Shown here: positions 54,082 to 63,304 of the stretch, one piece after another | Numbering within the stretch: the first letter of the stretch is position 1 | Layout: each line of letters begins with the position of its first letter | NCBI RefSeq assembly: GCF_017876545.1 | Contig: NZ_JAGIOD010000002.1 | Coordinates: forward strand, 124,001-188,000 | Reading direction: 5' to 3' | Source of the DNA: Brachybacterium sacelli | GTDB taxonomy: Bacteria > Actinomycetota > Actinomycetes > Actinomycetales > Dermabacteraceae | Length of the DNA: 64,000 nucleotides | The notes under the pieces: generated by a model | The model's input: the letters and a program-made list of their open reading frames with translations, nothing else | Databases searched by the model: none | Told to the model about the DNA's origin: nothing | Translations under genes and position numbers: made by a program

Positions 54082-57015
54082 GTGTACTCGATGCTCCTCG
54101 CCCATCTGGTGGCGGCCCTCCTCGGGCCCGTCCTGGTGCGGCTGATGGGGCGCAACGCGTTCTTCCCGCTGGCTGCGGTGCCCGCCGCCTCGGCCATCTG
54201 GCTGGCCACGATCGATCCCGTCGCCCTCGCCGAGGAGCCGCTGGAGATCTCCGTCCCGTGGATCCCCGCCTTCGGCATCGACCTCGCCTTCCGTCTGGAC
54301 CCGCTGAGCTGGGTGATGGCGCTGATCGCCACCGGCATCGGAGCGATCGTCCTGCTGTACTGCGCGCGGTACTTCAAGGACACCGAGCCGGGGCTGGGCC
54401 GCTTCGCGGGCGTGCTGACGGCCTTCGCGGGCGCCATGGTCGGCCTGGTGCTCTCCGACGACGTGATGATGCTCTACACCTTCTGGGAGCTCACGACCGT
54501 CTTCTCCTACCTGCTGATCGGGCATTACCAGGAGAAGCAGGCCTCCCGTCGTGCGGCCATGAACGCCCTCATCTCCACCACCGCCGGCGGTCTCGCCATG
54601 CTGGTGGGTCTCCTGATGCTCTCCGCCGAGGCCGGCTCCCTGCGGATCACCGAGATCCTGGCCTCGCCGATGTGGGCCGATGCCGGGCCGTTCCTGGTGA
54701 TCGCGGTGCTGCTGATCCTCGCCGGGGCCACCACGAAGTCCGCCCTGATCCCCACCCACTTCTGGCTGCCCGGTGCGATGGCGGCCCCCACGCCGGTCTC
54801 CGCCTACCTCCACGCCGCCGCGATGGTGAAGGCCGGTGTCTACCTGATCCTGCGGATGGGGCCCGCACTCACCCATCTGGAGATCGTCACCATGATCATC
54901 GCCGCGCTCGGCGCGGCGACGATGATCCTCGGCGGCTGGCGTGCACTGCGCCAGACCGACATCAAGCTGCTGCTGGCCTATGGCACCGTCTCCCAGCTCG
55001 GCTTCCTCTCCGCGGTGGCCGGTCTGGCCACCCACGACGCCCTGCTGGCGGGACTGGCGATGCTGATCGCCCATGCCGTGTTCAAGGCCCCGCTGTTCAT
55101 GGTCGTCGGCATCATCGACAAGAAGTTCGGCACCCGTGACCTGCGTGTCCTGTCCGGGGTGGCGAAGGTCGCGCCGGTGGTCGCCGTGATCGGCACCGTC
55201 TCGGCGGCCTCGATGGCGGCGGTCCCTCCTCTGTTCGGCTTCGTCGCGAAGGAGGCGCTGTTCACCGCGCTCTGGTACGGCGAGACGTGGCACAAGGTCC
55301 TGCTGGCGGCGCTGGTCGTCGGCTCGGTCCTCACCGTCGCCTACTCCTGGCGGTTCGTCCACGGCTCCTTCGGGACCGCCCCGGGCGCCCCCGCCGTCCA
55401 GAAGCCGAGCATCCCCGTCCTGTTCTGGCTGCCGCCCGCCCTGGTGGCGGTGCTCTCCCTCGTCCTGTCGGCGCTGACCGGGCCCCTCGAGGAGATCCTG
55501 CGCGGCTTCTCCGGGGTGCTGCCCGAGACCGTCGAGGCCGTCCACCTCGCAGTGATCCCGCACGTGGGTGTCCCGCTGCTCGCCTCCGCCGTGGCCCTCG
55601 GAGCCGGTGCGCTGCTGTGCGTGCTGGCGAAGCCGTTCGCCAGGCTCCAGAAGAAGGTGTCCCCGTTGAGCTGGGCGAGCGAGGAGCTCCTCGACCGGAT
55701 CGACGCCGAGCGCGCCTTCCGCCGCGTCATGCGTCTGGTCGACTCCGTGTCGGTCGCGGTCACCCCGCTGTTCCAGCGGGGTTCGCTGCCCTACACGCTG
55801 GGCACGATGCTGATGGTGCTGATCGTGCTGGTCGCTCCGATCGCGGTCTCCCAGTCCCCGCTGCCGGACAACCTGGTGCTGTTCCACCACCCCGTCGAGC
55901 TCATCGTCCTGCCGGTGGCCGCGCTCGCCGCCCTCGGTGCCGCCCGCTCCCGGCGTCGGCTGCGCGCGGTGTTCCTGATCTCCGTGACCGGATATGCCGT
56001 GGCGGTCCTGTTCCTGGTCGCGGGCGCTCCGGATGTGGCGACCACCCAGGTGCTGGTCGAGACCGCGATGACCGTCGTGCTGGTGCTCGTGCTGCGCCGG
56101 CTGCCCACCCACTTCTCGCGGCGGCCGCTGCGGATCGGCGCCTGGGGGCGCTGGGCGATCGCGATCAGCACCGCCGTCGTGCTGTGCGGCGCCGCCCTGT
56201 ACGCCGCCGACGCCCGCTACCGCGACCCCCTCGGCCCCGGTCTGATCGAGGCGGCCTACGAGATCGGCGGCGGCCACAACGTCGTCAACGTGACCCTGGT
56301 CGACGCCCGCGTCTGGGACACCATGGGCGAGATCTCGGTGCTGCTGGTGGTCGCCACCGGCGTCGCCTCCCTGATCTTCGTCACCCGGCGCGAGCAGTCG
56401 ATCTCGCGCGTGCGGGACCTCGACACCCGCACCTCGATCTGGAAGCGCCGCGCCGACTCGGCGCTGCCGCAGAACGCCCTGGACTTCGATGCCCGCCCCG
56501 AGGAGGTCGCCGGCGGCAACCGCTGGCGCACCTGGCTCTCGGCCGGGCTCACCCTGGCCCCGGAGCGGCGCATGGTGGTGCTCGAGGTGATCACCCGCAT
56601 CGCCTTCCCGATGATGATGATGTTCTCGCTGTATCTGCTGATGGCGGGCCACAACCTGCCCGGTGGCGGCTTCGCCGGCGGGCTCGTCGCCGGTCTCGCC
56701 CTCGCCCTGCGCTACCTCGCCGGGGGGCGCTACGAGCTCTCCGAGGCCGCTCCCGTGCAGGCCGGCTTCGTCCTCGGCACGGGCATGGCCATCGCCGTCA
56801 TCGCCGGCGTGCTGCCGGTCCTGGCCGGCGGCAGCGTGTTCACCACCGCCACGCCGGTGGTCCACGTGCCGGTGCTGGGCGAGCTGCACTTCCCCAGCGC
56901 CCTGCTGTTCGACACCGGCGTGTATCTCGTGGTGGTCGGCGTGATCCTCGACTTCCTGCGCACCCTCGGTGCCCAGATCGACCAGCAGCAGGAGGTGGAG
57001 ACCGATGACCGTTAG
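54082..57015 (+). CDS. mrpA: Mrp antiporter subunit A (with fused MrpB-like domain)
   Basis: The 977-residue protein is the large subunit of the multi-subunit Na+(K+)/H+ antiporter. Residues 90-450 are NuoL/M-like (LYTFWELTTVFSYLLIGH with the conserved Glu; THFWLPGAMAAPTPVSAYLHAAAMVKAG). The C-terminal 200 residues (HNLPGGGFAGGLVAGLALALRYLA) are the MrpB module, fused as in many actinobacteria. I prefer GTG 54082, which has GGAG 5 nt upstream; an ATG at 54067 has no ribosome site. It heads mrpACDEFG. Confidence 0.9.
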   Translation: MYSMLLAHLVAALLGPVLVRLMGRNAFFPLAAVPAASAIWLATIDPVALAEEPLEISVPWIPAFGIDLAFRLDPLSWVMALIATGIGAIVLLYCARYFKDTEPGLGRFAGVLTAFAGAMVGLVLSDDVMMLYTFWELTTVFSYLLIGHYQEKQASRRAAMNALISTTAGGLAMLVGLLMLSAEAGSLRITEILASPMWADAGPFLVIAVLLILAGATTKSALIPTHFWLPGAMAAPTPVSAYLHAAAMVKAGVYLILRMGPALTHLEIVTMIIAALGAATMILGGWRALRQTDIKLLLAYGTVSQLGFLSAVAGLATHDALLAGLAMLIAHAVFKAPLFMVVGIIDKKFGTRDLRVLSGVAKVAPVVAVIGTVSAASMAAVPPLFGFVAKEALFTALWYGETWHKVLLAALVVGSVLTVAYSWRFVHGSFGTAPGAPAVQKPSIPVLFWLPPALVAVLSLVLSALTGPLEEILRGFSGVLPETVEAVHLAVIPHVGVPLLASAVALGAGALLCVLAKPFARLQKKVSPLSWASEELLDRIDAERAFRRVMRLVDSVSVAVTPLFQRGSLPYTLGTMLMVLIVLVAPIAVSQSPLPDNLVLFHHPVELIVLPVAALAALGAARSRRRLRAVFLISVTGYAVAVLFLVAGAPDVATTQVLVETAMTVVLVLVLRRLPTHFSRRPLRIGAWGRWAIAISTAVVLCGAALYAADARYRDPLGPGLIEAAYEIGGGHNVVNVTLVDARVWDTMGEISVLLVVATGVASLIFVTRREQSISRVRDLDTRTSIWKRRADSALPQNALDFDARPEEVAGGNRWRTWLSAGLTLAPERRMVVLEVITRIAFPMMMMFSLYLLMAGHNLPGGGFAGGLVAGLALALRYLAGGRYELSEAAPVQAGFVLGTGMAIAVIAGVLPVLAGGSVFTTATPVVHVPVLGELHFPSALLFDTGVYLVVVGVILDFLRTLGAQIDQQQEVETDDR

Positions 57016-57664
57016 CCTCGCCCTGCTCCTGACCGCCGGAGTGCTCGTCGCCTGCGGCGTCTACCTCGTGCTCGAGCGCACCCTGACCCGAGTTGTCCTC
57101 GGCTTCGTGCTGCTGAGCAACGGGGTGAACCTGCTGTTCATCGTGGCCGCCGGCCCGCCTGGGCTGCCACCCTTCGAGGGCACCGCCGACCCGGAGGACA
57201 TGACCGACCCGCTGCCGTTCGCGATGGTGCTCACCGCGATCGTGATCTCCCTGGGCATCACCGCCTTCGGCATCGCCCTGGCCTACCGCGCCTGGCAGCT
57301 GTTCGGCCACGACGAGGTCCCCGACGACGTCGAGGACCGCCGCGTGTTGCGCCGGCGCCGCCGGCGCTCCGAGGACACCGAGAAGCTGCCGTGGTCGCAG
57401 GCCCTGTCGGAGGAGTCGCGCCGCGGCGCGCTGATGCATTCCCAGGGCTTCGCCCCGACCGAGGACGACCAGCTCGGCTCCGACCTCACCAGCGCCGAGG
57501 AGGTTCCTCAGGACGCGACCGAGGCCGACGAGGGCGGCGCCTCCTCCTCGCCGCGGATGGCCTACCGCCACAGCGAACGCGACCACCACGCGGCCGACGC
57601 CCCCGGAGCCGGCCCCGCGACGGAGACCGACCGGGAGCACACCGACGGACGGGGGGAGACATGA
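57005..57664 (+). CDS. mrpC: Mrp antiporter subunit C with C-terminal extension
   Basis: The first 110 residues are a NuoK-like three-span MrpC (VYLVLERTLTRVVLGFVLLSNGVNLL, then DPLPFAMVLTAIVISLGITAFGIAL). About 105 further residues are charged and disordered, beginning with RRVLRRRRRRSEDTEK, beyond the usual family length near 115. The ATG at 57005 overlaps mrpA by 11 bp. The tail is cytoplasmic in the expected topology. Confidence 0.88.
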   Translation: MTVSLALLLTAGVLVACGVYLVLERTLTRVVLGFVLLSNGVNLLFIVAAGPPGLPPFEGTADPEDMTDPLPFAMVLTAIVISLGITAFGIALAYRAWQLFGHDEVPDDVEDRRVLRRRRRRSEDTEKLPWSQALSEESRRGALMHSQGFAPTEDDQLGSDLTSAEEVPQDATEADEGGASSSPRMAYRHSERDHHAADAPGAGPATETDREHTDGRGET

Positions 57665-59223
57665 GCATCGAGCTCCTCCTCGCCCTGCCGGTGATGCTCC
57701 CGCTGGGCGGTGCCGCGGTGTCGCTGCTGCTGCGCCACCACGCCCGCATCCAGCTGTGGCTGTCGATCCTCACCCTGGTCGCGATCCTCTTCGTCGCCCT
57801 GCTGATGGGCTGGTACGTCACCCAGGAGAGCGTGCTGGTCCTGCAGATCGGCAACTGGACCCCGCAGCTCGGCATCGTGCTGGTCGCCGACCGACTGACC
57901 GCGCTGATGCTCGTCGTCTCCAGCTTCGTCACCCTCTCGGTGCTGCTGTACTCCAGCGCGCAGACCGTCGACGAGCGGGTGGGCCGCACCCCGCTGGCGA
58001 TCTACCATCCGACGTACCTCGCGCTGGTCGCGGGGGTCTCGATGGCCTTCCTCGCCGGCGACCTGTTCAACCTCTACGTCGGCTTCGAGGTGCTGCTCGC
58101 GGCGAGCTACGTACTGCTCACGCTCGGCGGCTCCGCCAGCCGCATCCGCGCCGCCACCACCTACGTGATCGTCTCCCTGCTGAGCTCGGTGATCTTCCTG
58201 GCGGCGATCGCGTCGGTGTACGCCGCGACCGGCACCGTGAACCTGGCCGAGCTGGCTGTGCGCCTGGACGGTCTCGAGCCGGGCACCCGCATGATGCTCG
58301 AGCTGATGCTGCTGGTGGCCTTCGCGATCAAGGCCGCGATCTTCCCCCTCAGCGCCTGGCTGCCGGACTCCTACCCGACCGCTCCCGCCCCGGTGACCGC
58401 GGTGTTCGCGGGACTGCTGACGAAGGTCGGCATCTACGCGATCCTGCGCCTGGAGACGCTGCTGTTCCCGGCCTCCCAGATCCAGAACCTGCTGCTGGCC
58501 GCGGCGGCGCTGAGCCTGTTCGTCGGGATCCTCGGCGCCGTCGCGCAGACGGACCTCAAGCGCGTGCTGTCCTTCACCCTGGTCTCCCACATGGGGTACA
58601 TGCTGTTCGGCATCGGGATGAGCACGCAGCTGGGCATGGGCGCGACGATCTACTACGTCGCCCACCACATCACGGTGCAGTCCGTGCTGTTCCTCGGGGC
58701 GGGCCTCATCGAGACCCGCGGCGGGACCACGAACCTCATCAAGCTGGGCGGGATGGCGAAGCTGGCCCCGCTGATCGCGGTCCTGTTCTTCGTCCCCGCG
58801 ATGAACCTCGCCGGCATCCCGCCCTTCTCCGGCTTCATCGGGAAGGTCGGCCTGATCGAGGCCGGCATCGCCTACGACCGGACCTCCGGCTGGATCCTCA
58901 TCGGCATCAGCGTGCTCACCAGTCTGCTGACCCTCTACGCGATCGCGAAGATCTGGAACCGTGCCTTCTGGCAGCCGGCCAGCGAGGAGATCATCTCCCG
59001 CGCCGTCGTGATCCCCCGGGTGATGACCGGCGCGACCTCCGCACTGATCGTGTTCTCCCTGCTGCTGACCGTGCTGGCCGGCCCGATCATGTCGTACTCG
59101 GTCGAGGCGGCCTCCTCGGTGCTCGAGCGCACCCCGTACGTCGGTGCCGTGCTCGGCGAGGAGAGCGCCGAGCAGCTGGTCTACCGCATCGACGAGACCG
59201 GAGTGAGGGTGGACTCGCGATGA
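57661..59223 (+). CDS. mrpD: Mrp antiporter subunit D
   Basis: The 520-residue proton-pump-like subunit has about 14 spans of the NuoM/N type: DLFNLYVGFEVLLAASYVLL with the essential membrane Glu, FAIKAAIFPLSAWLPDSYPTAPAPVTAVFAGLLTKVG with the conserved Lys, and NLAGIPPFSGFIGKVGL. It starts at ATG 57661, overlapping mrpC by 4 bp. With MrpA it forms the ion-translocating core. Confidence 0.93.
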   Translation: MSIELLLALPVMLPLGGAAVSLLLRHHARIQLWLSILTLVAILFVALLMGWYVTQESVLVLQIGNWTPQLGIVLVADRLTALMLVVSSFVTLSVLLYSSAQTVDERVGRTPLAIYHPTYLALVAGVSMAFLAGDLFNLYVGFEVLLAASYVLLTLGGSASRIRAATTYVIVSLLSSVIFLAAIASVYAATGTVNLAELAVRLDGLEPGTRMMLELMLLVAFAIKAAIFPLSAWLPDSYPTAPAPVTAVFAGLLTKVGIYAILRLETLLFPASQIQNLLLAAAALSLFVGILGAVAQTDLKRVLSFTLVSHMGYMLFGIGMSTQLGMGATIYYVAHHITVQSVLFLGAGLIETRGGTTNLIKLGGMAKLAPLIAVLFFVPAMNLAGIPPFSGFIGKVGLIEAGIAYDRTSGWILIGISVLTSLLTLYAIAKIWNRAFWQPASEEIISRAVVIPRVMTGATSALIVFSLLLTVLAGPIMSYSVEAASSVLERTPYVGAVLGEESAEQLVYRIDETGVRVDSR

Positions 59224-59759
59224 TGCGGACACGATGGAGCGACCTGCGACGATCCTGGCTGTGGATCGTCCTGTCCGTGGCGCTGTGGTGCCTGCTGTGG
59301 GGCGGGATCGACGTGAAGAACGTCCTCGGTGGCCTGCTCGCCGCGGTGCTGGTGTTCGCGCTCTTCCCGATGCCTCCCATGGGCCATGAGCTGACGCTGC
59401 GGCCGCTGCGGTTCGTGGTGTTCCTGCTGCGCTTCCTGTACGACCTGTGCGAGTCCGCGGTGCAGGTGGGCTGGTACGCGATCCGTCCCGGCCCGCAGGT
59501 GCCCAGCTCCGTGATCGCGGTGCGGATGGCCTCGCGCTCGGACCTCTTCCTCACCGCCACCGGGGTGCTGTGCACGCTGATCCCCGGCTCCGTCGTGGTC
59601 GAGGCGCAGCGCGCCACCGGCACGCTGTTCATGCATGTCATCGGGGCCGGCACGCCGGAGGAGGTCGAGCAGGCCCGCCACCGCGTCCATGCGCAGGAGG
59701 AACGGCTGCTGTGGGCCGTCGGGAACCGTTCGGTGCTCGAGGAGGCGGGACTGCGATGA
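59220..59759 (+). CDS. mrpE: Mrp antiporter subunit E
   Basis: The 179-residue subunit has N-terminal hydrophobic spans (LWIVLSVALWCLLWGGIDVKNVLGGLLAAVLV) and the conserved SVIAVRMASRSDLFLTATGVLCTLIPGSVVVE block of MrpE. It is needed for assembly of the complex. Either of two adjacent ATG codons (59220, 59223) can serve as start; 59220 overlaps the mrpD stop. Confidence 0.9.
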   Translation: MMRTRWSDLRRSWLWIVLSVALWCLLWGGIDVKNVLGGLLAAVLVFALFPMPPMGHELTLRPLRFVVFLLRFLYDLCESAVQVGWYAIRPGPQVPSSVIAVRMASRSDLFLTATGVLCTLIPGSVVVEAQRATGTLFMHVIGAGTPEEVEQARHRVHAQEERLLWAVGNRSVLEEAGLR

Positions 59760-60349
59760 CCCCGTTCGACATCCTCCTGCTCGTCTGCGCCGTGGTGCTC
59801 TCCCTGACCGCGCTCGCCGTCGTCGTCCGCATGATCGTCGGCCCCACCATCCTCGATCGCGCGGTCGCGATCGATTCCCTGGTGGTCCTGGCCGTGCTCG
59901 GCATGGCGCTGTACGCGGCCTCGGCGGAGGCGCCCTGGGCCGGCCCGGCCATGCTCGGCCTGACCGGTCTCGCCTTCATCGGCACCGTCACCTTCGCCCG
60001 CTTCGTGGGACGCGAGGAGCCCGCGCCCGGCCGGAGGCGCCGGCTCGGGCAGTCGGAGACCACCACCGGCCCGATGGAGTCCATCCATTTCCAGCACCTC
60101 GACCCCTCCCGGGGAGTCGCGCCGGTCGAGCCGGTCAATGCGGTGGAAGAGGATCTGACCGCATCCCAGGACTCCGCGCATGGCTTCGGTGCCGAGGACG
60201 GCTCGCGCGGTTTCGAGGACGAGGACCCCGAGCACGGCGTCGGAGCCGCCGACGACTGGCGCGGCACCGAGGACGATCGGTTCGAGGACGAGCAGGACGA
60301 CGGAGAGCTCGGCTTCGGGGCCACGGACGCGACGGGGGGCCGACGATGA
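59756..60349 (+). CDS. mrpF: Mrp antiporter subunit F with acidic C-terminal extension
   Basis: The first 85 residues are a normal three-span MrpF (VRMIVGPTILDRAVAIDSLVVLAVLGMALY). The remaining 110 are hydrophilic and strongly acidic, with several DE-rich clusters (FEDEDPEHG, RGTEDDRFEDEQDDGEL), about doubling the usual length of roughly 90. It overlaps mrpE and mrpG by 4 bp each. Confidence 0.88.
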   Translation: MTPFDILLLVCAVVLSLTALAVVVRMIVGPTILDRAVAIDSLVVLAVLGMALYAASAEAPWAGPAMLGLTGLAFIGTVTFARFVGREEPAPGRRRRLGQSETTTGPMESIHFQHLDPSRGVAPVEPVNAVEEDLTASQDSAHGFGAEDGSRGFEDEDPEHGVGAADDWRGTEDDRFEDEQDDGELGFGATDATGGRR

Positions 60350-60936
60350 GCGTGGTCGAGATCATCGCCGCGGTGCTGATCGGCGTGGGCCTGCTGCTCG
60401 CCGTGGTGGCCGCGATCGGGCTGAATCGCTTCCAGGGCGTGCTGATGCGCCTGCATGCGGCGTCCAAGCCGCAGACCCTCGGACTGATGCTGGTCTTCGC
60501 CGGTGTCAGCCTGCACGTGGGGTCCTGGTCCCTGGCGTCTTTCCTGCTGGTCGTCCTGCTCGCCCAGATGTTGACCGTACCGGTCGCGAGCATCATGGTC
60601 GGCCGTGCCGCCTTCCGCCGCGGCTTCGTGCGCGGCGGCGACTATGCGATCGACGAGCTCAGCCCGCGCCTGGCGACCCCCTCGGACGACGATGACGACG
60701 AGGACGGCTTCATCGACGAGGAGGACGACGACCACGAGGGGCTGGCCTCCGACGGCGAGGAGCGGTTCCCCGAGAACGTCGTCGCCACCACCGCGGACGC
60801 GGTCACGGACCGCAACTGGGAGGAGCCGGAGGCCGGCGCCGACGAGGTCGAGGACACCGACATCATCGACGTGGACCTCGAGGACGAGACCGAGCGCGAG
60901 GCAGAGGAGGTCGCCGAGCGCGACCCCCGGAAGTGA
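60346..60936 (+). CDS. mrpG: Mrp antiporter subunit G with acidic C-terminal extension
   Basis: Residues 1-105 are MrpG (GLLLAVVAAIGLNRFQGVLMRLHAASKPQTLGLMLVFAGV, then AQMLTVPVASIMVGRAAFRRG). About 90 further residues are extremely acidic (SDDDDDEDGFIDEEDDDHEG), beyond the normal length near 115. It ends the mrp operon and converges on fhs with a 72-bp gap that includes the palindrome ACCGGCCGGT. Confidence 0.88.
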   Translation: MSVVEIIAAVLIGVGLLLAVVAAIGLNRFQGVLMRLHAASKPQTLGLMLVFAGVSLHVGSWSLASFLLVVLLAQMLTVPVASIMVGRAAFRRGFVRGGDYAIDELSPRLATPSDDDDDEDGFIDEEDDDHEGLASDGEERFPENVVATTADAVTDRNWEEPEAGADEVEDTDIIDVDLEDETEREAEEVAERDPRK

Positions 60937-61008
60937 CCGACGGGGACACCCTCTGCGCCGACCGGCCGGTGGTGCCCCCGCTCCACGCTGCCCCCTTCGA
61001 CCTGTACC

Positions 61009-62685
61009 TCAGAACAGCCCGATCGACTCCCCGTCGTCGGTGACGCCCATGCGTGTCGCGGCCGGCTCCTTCGGCAACCCCGGCATGGCCATGATCGCGC
61101 CGGTCAGGGCGACGACGAAGCCGGCTCCGATCTTGGGCACCAGGTCACGCACGTGCAGCAGGTGCCCGGTGGGAGCGCCCAGCAGCGTCGGGTCGTCGGA
61201 GAGGGAGTACTGGGTCTTGGCGACGCACACGGGCAGGTCGTCCCAGCCGTTGCGCTTCAGCATCCGCAGCTGGGCGGGGGCGCGGTCCGCGAAGACGACG
61301 TCGTCGGCCCCGTAGATCTCGCGGGCCAAGGTGCGCAGCGACTCCTCGATCCCACCGGCGGGATCGTAGAGGGGGCGGAAGCCGCCCCCGCGGTCGCCGC
61401 TCATCGCGGCGAGCAATTCGTCCGCCACGGCGAGACCGCCCTCGCCGCCTTTGGCCCACACCTCGCTCAGCGCGGCACGGAAACCCTGCTCATGGGCCCA
61501 GTCGAGGACGGCCTGCAGCTCCGCCTCGGTGTCGGTGGGGAAGCGGTTCACGGCGACGACGGGCTCGAGCCCGAACTTGCGGAGGTTCTCCACGTGACGG
61601 GCGAGGTTCGCGGTGCCCGCCAGGGCGGAGTCGACGTCCTCGGTGGCGAGGTCGCTCTTGGCGACGCCGCCGTGCATCTTCAGGGCGCGCACGGTGGCGA
61701 CCACCACGGCGCCGTCGGGGGAGAGGCCGCCCAGGCGCGACTTGATGTCCAGGAACTTCTCGGCGCCGAGGTCGGAACCGAAACCGGCCTCGGTCACGGT
61801 GATCTCGGACAGCGACAGGGCCAGTCGGGTGGCGGCCAGGGAGTTGCAGCCGTGGGCGATGTTGGCGAAGGGGCCGCCGTGCACGAGCGCCGGGGTGCCG
61901 CCGAGGGTCTGGACCAGGTTCGGCAGCAGGGCGTCCTTGAGCAGCATGGTGATGGCTCCGGCGACGCCGAGCTCCTGGACCGTCACGGGTGCACGGTCGT
62001 AGGTGAAGCCGATGACGACGCGGCTGATCCGCGCCTCGAGGTCGGCGAGGTCCGAGGCCAGGCACAGGATCGCCATGATCTCGGAGGCGACGACGATGTC
62101 GAAGCCGTCTTCGCGGGGGACGCCCTGGGAGGCGCCGCCGAGGCCGACCACGATCGAGCGCAGGGCGCGGTCGTTGACGTCGACCACGCGCTTCCACTGG
62201 ATGCGCCGGGGGTCGATGCCGAGCTGGTTGCCTTGCTGGAGGTGGTTGTCCACGAGCGCCGCGAGCGTGTTGTTGGCGATCTGGATGGCGTGGAAGTCGC
62301 CGGTGAAATGGAGGTTGATGTCCTCCATGGGCACCACCTGCGCGTAGCCACCGCCGGTGGCGCCGCCCTTGATCCCCATGATCGGGCCGAGGGCGGGTTC
62401 GCGCAGTGCGACCATCGTGCGCTTGCCCTTCAGAGTGAAGGCGTCGGCGAGTCCGACGGTGGTGGTCGACTTGCCCTCGCCCGCGGGCGTGGGCGACATG
62501 GCCGAGACCAGGATCAGCGTGCCGTGCGTGCTGGGGGTCGACATCTTCCGCACGTCGACCTTGGCCTTGTCGGTGCCGTAGGGCACCAGGGCGTCGGCGG
62601 GGATCCCCGCCGTCTCGGCGACCTCGGTGATCGGTCGCAGGGTCGCTGCTTGGGCGATCGCCAGATCCGGGTTCTCGGCAGACAT
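61009..62685 (-). CDS. fhs: formate--tetrahydrofolate ligase
   Basis: The 558-residue enzyme makes 10-formyl-THF from formate, ATP and THF. The P-loop is TPAGEGKST at residues 66-74, with GIKGGATGGGYAQVVPMEDINLHFTGD near 115 and VHGGPFANIAHGCNS near 275, all diagnostic. Length is normal (about 555). Start ATG 62685 lies 5-9 nt after GGAGGA. A minus-strand TAGGGT near 62750 may be its -10. No folate riboswitch is recognised in the leader. Confidence 0.95.
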   Translation of the reverse strand: MSAENPDLAIAQAATLRPITEVAETAGIPADALVPYGTDKAKVDVRKMSTPSTHGTLILVSAMSPTPAGEGKSTTTVGLADAFTLKGKRTMVALREPALGPIMGIKGGATGGGYAQVVPMEDINLHFTGDFHAIQIANNTLAALVDNHLQQGNQLGIDPRRIQWKRVVDVNDRALRSIVVGLGGASQGVPREDGFDIVVASEIMAILCLASDLADLEARISRVVIGFTYDRAPVTVQELGVAGAITMLLKDALLPNLVQTLGGTPALVHGGPFANIAHGCNSLAATRLALSLSEITVTEAGFGSDLGAEKFLDIKSRLGGLSPDGAVVVATVRALKMHGGVAKSDLATEDVDSALAGTANLARHVENLRKFGLEPVVAVNRFPTDTEAELQAVLDWAHEQGFRAALSEVWAKGGEGGLAVADELLAAMSGDRGGGFRPLYDPAGGIEESLRTLAREIYGADDVVFADRAPAQLRMLKRNGWDDLPVCVAKTQYSLSDDPTLLGAPTGHLLHVRDLVPKIGAGFVVALTGAIMAMPGLPKEPAATRMGVTDDGESIGLF

Positions 62686-62838
62686 CGTCGTCGTCCTCCA
62701 CGGGAGTCGGGGCCCGGGCCTTTCCGGGTGCGTGGCCCCCACCCTAAAGGCGACCGGCCCCGACTGGAGAGAGTTCATCGCCCCTGAATCCGAGGGTGCG
62801 GCTGGACGACGGCGATGACCTGAGTAGGCTCTGCCCTC

Positions 62839-63201
62839 ATGAGCGAGATGCACGGGTGGGTCAGCGTCACCCGCGAGGACGGGGAGACCGTCGGCTATCT
62901 CGAGCCGCTCACCGACGATTTCGACCTCGTGCAGCCCCGTACGCTGCTTGGTCACGCTCTCGGCGGTCCGGGGGAGTTCGAGGAGGGTGAGGAGAGGCTG
63001 GCCGCGCACGGGATCTCCGAGCTCGCCGAGCAGTGGGTGTTGGACGCCGACACCGAGGGCGAGGTCGCGGGCCTGACCATCGTGGAGCTCTCGCCGCGCG
63101 AGGTGCGGCTCGCCGACTACCTGGCGACCAAGGGGCTGATGGCCACCGAGAACCTGCACGTGGCCTGGCCCGACCTGGAGGAGCGCCTCAGTCGGCGGTG
63201 A
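62839..63201 (+). CDS. hypothetical protein, 120 aa
   Basis: I do not recognise a family. The protein is small, acidic and soluble (GWVSVTREDGETVGYLEPLTDDF at the start, LSPREVRLADYLATKGL later), with a predicted mixed alpha/beta fold. TAGGCT at 62825-62830 is 8 nt before ATG 62839, so the message is likely leaderless. It is divergent from fhs by about 150 bp and does not share an obvious pathway with it. Confidence 0.6.
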   Translation: MSEMHGWVSVTREDGETVGYLEPLTDDFDLVQPRTLLGHALGGPGEFEEGEERLAAHGISELAEQWVLDADTEGEVAGLTIVELSPREVRLADYLATKGLMATENLHVAWPDLEERLSRR

Positions 63202-63304
63202 GGGCGCGCGGTGCCCGTTCTCATGACGCGACGTCGGCGCTTGCCTCCGTGGCGCGGGCGACCGCAGGGTGGGCTGATCACCGTTTCCGACGGAAGGCAC
63301 CCAG

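Noticed and set aside
54043..56889. 948-codon minus-strand frame
   Set aside because: Antisense to mrpA, with His/Gln/Gly/Arg-rich non-protein-like composition. mrpA shows clear domain motifs.
62686..62838. tetrahydrofolate riboswitch upstream of fhs
   Set aside because: The conserved core is absent, and known THF riboswitches belong to Firmicutes.
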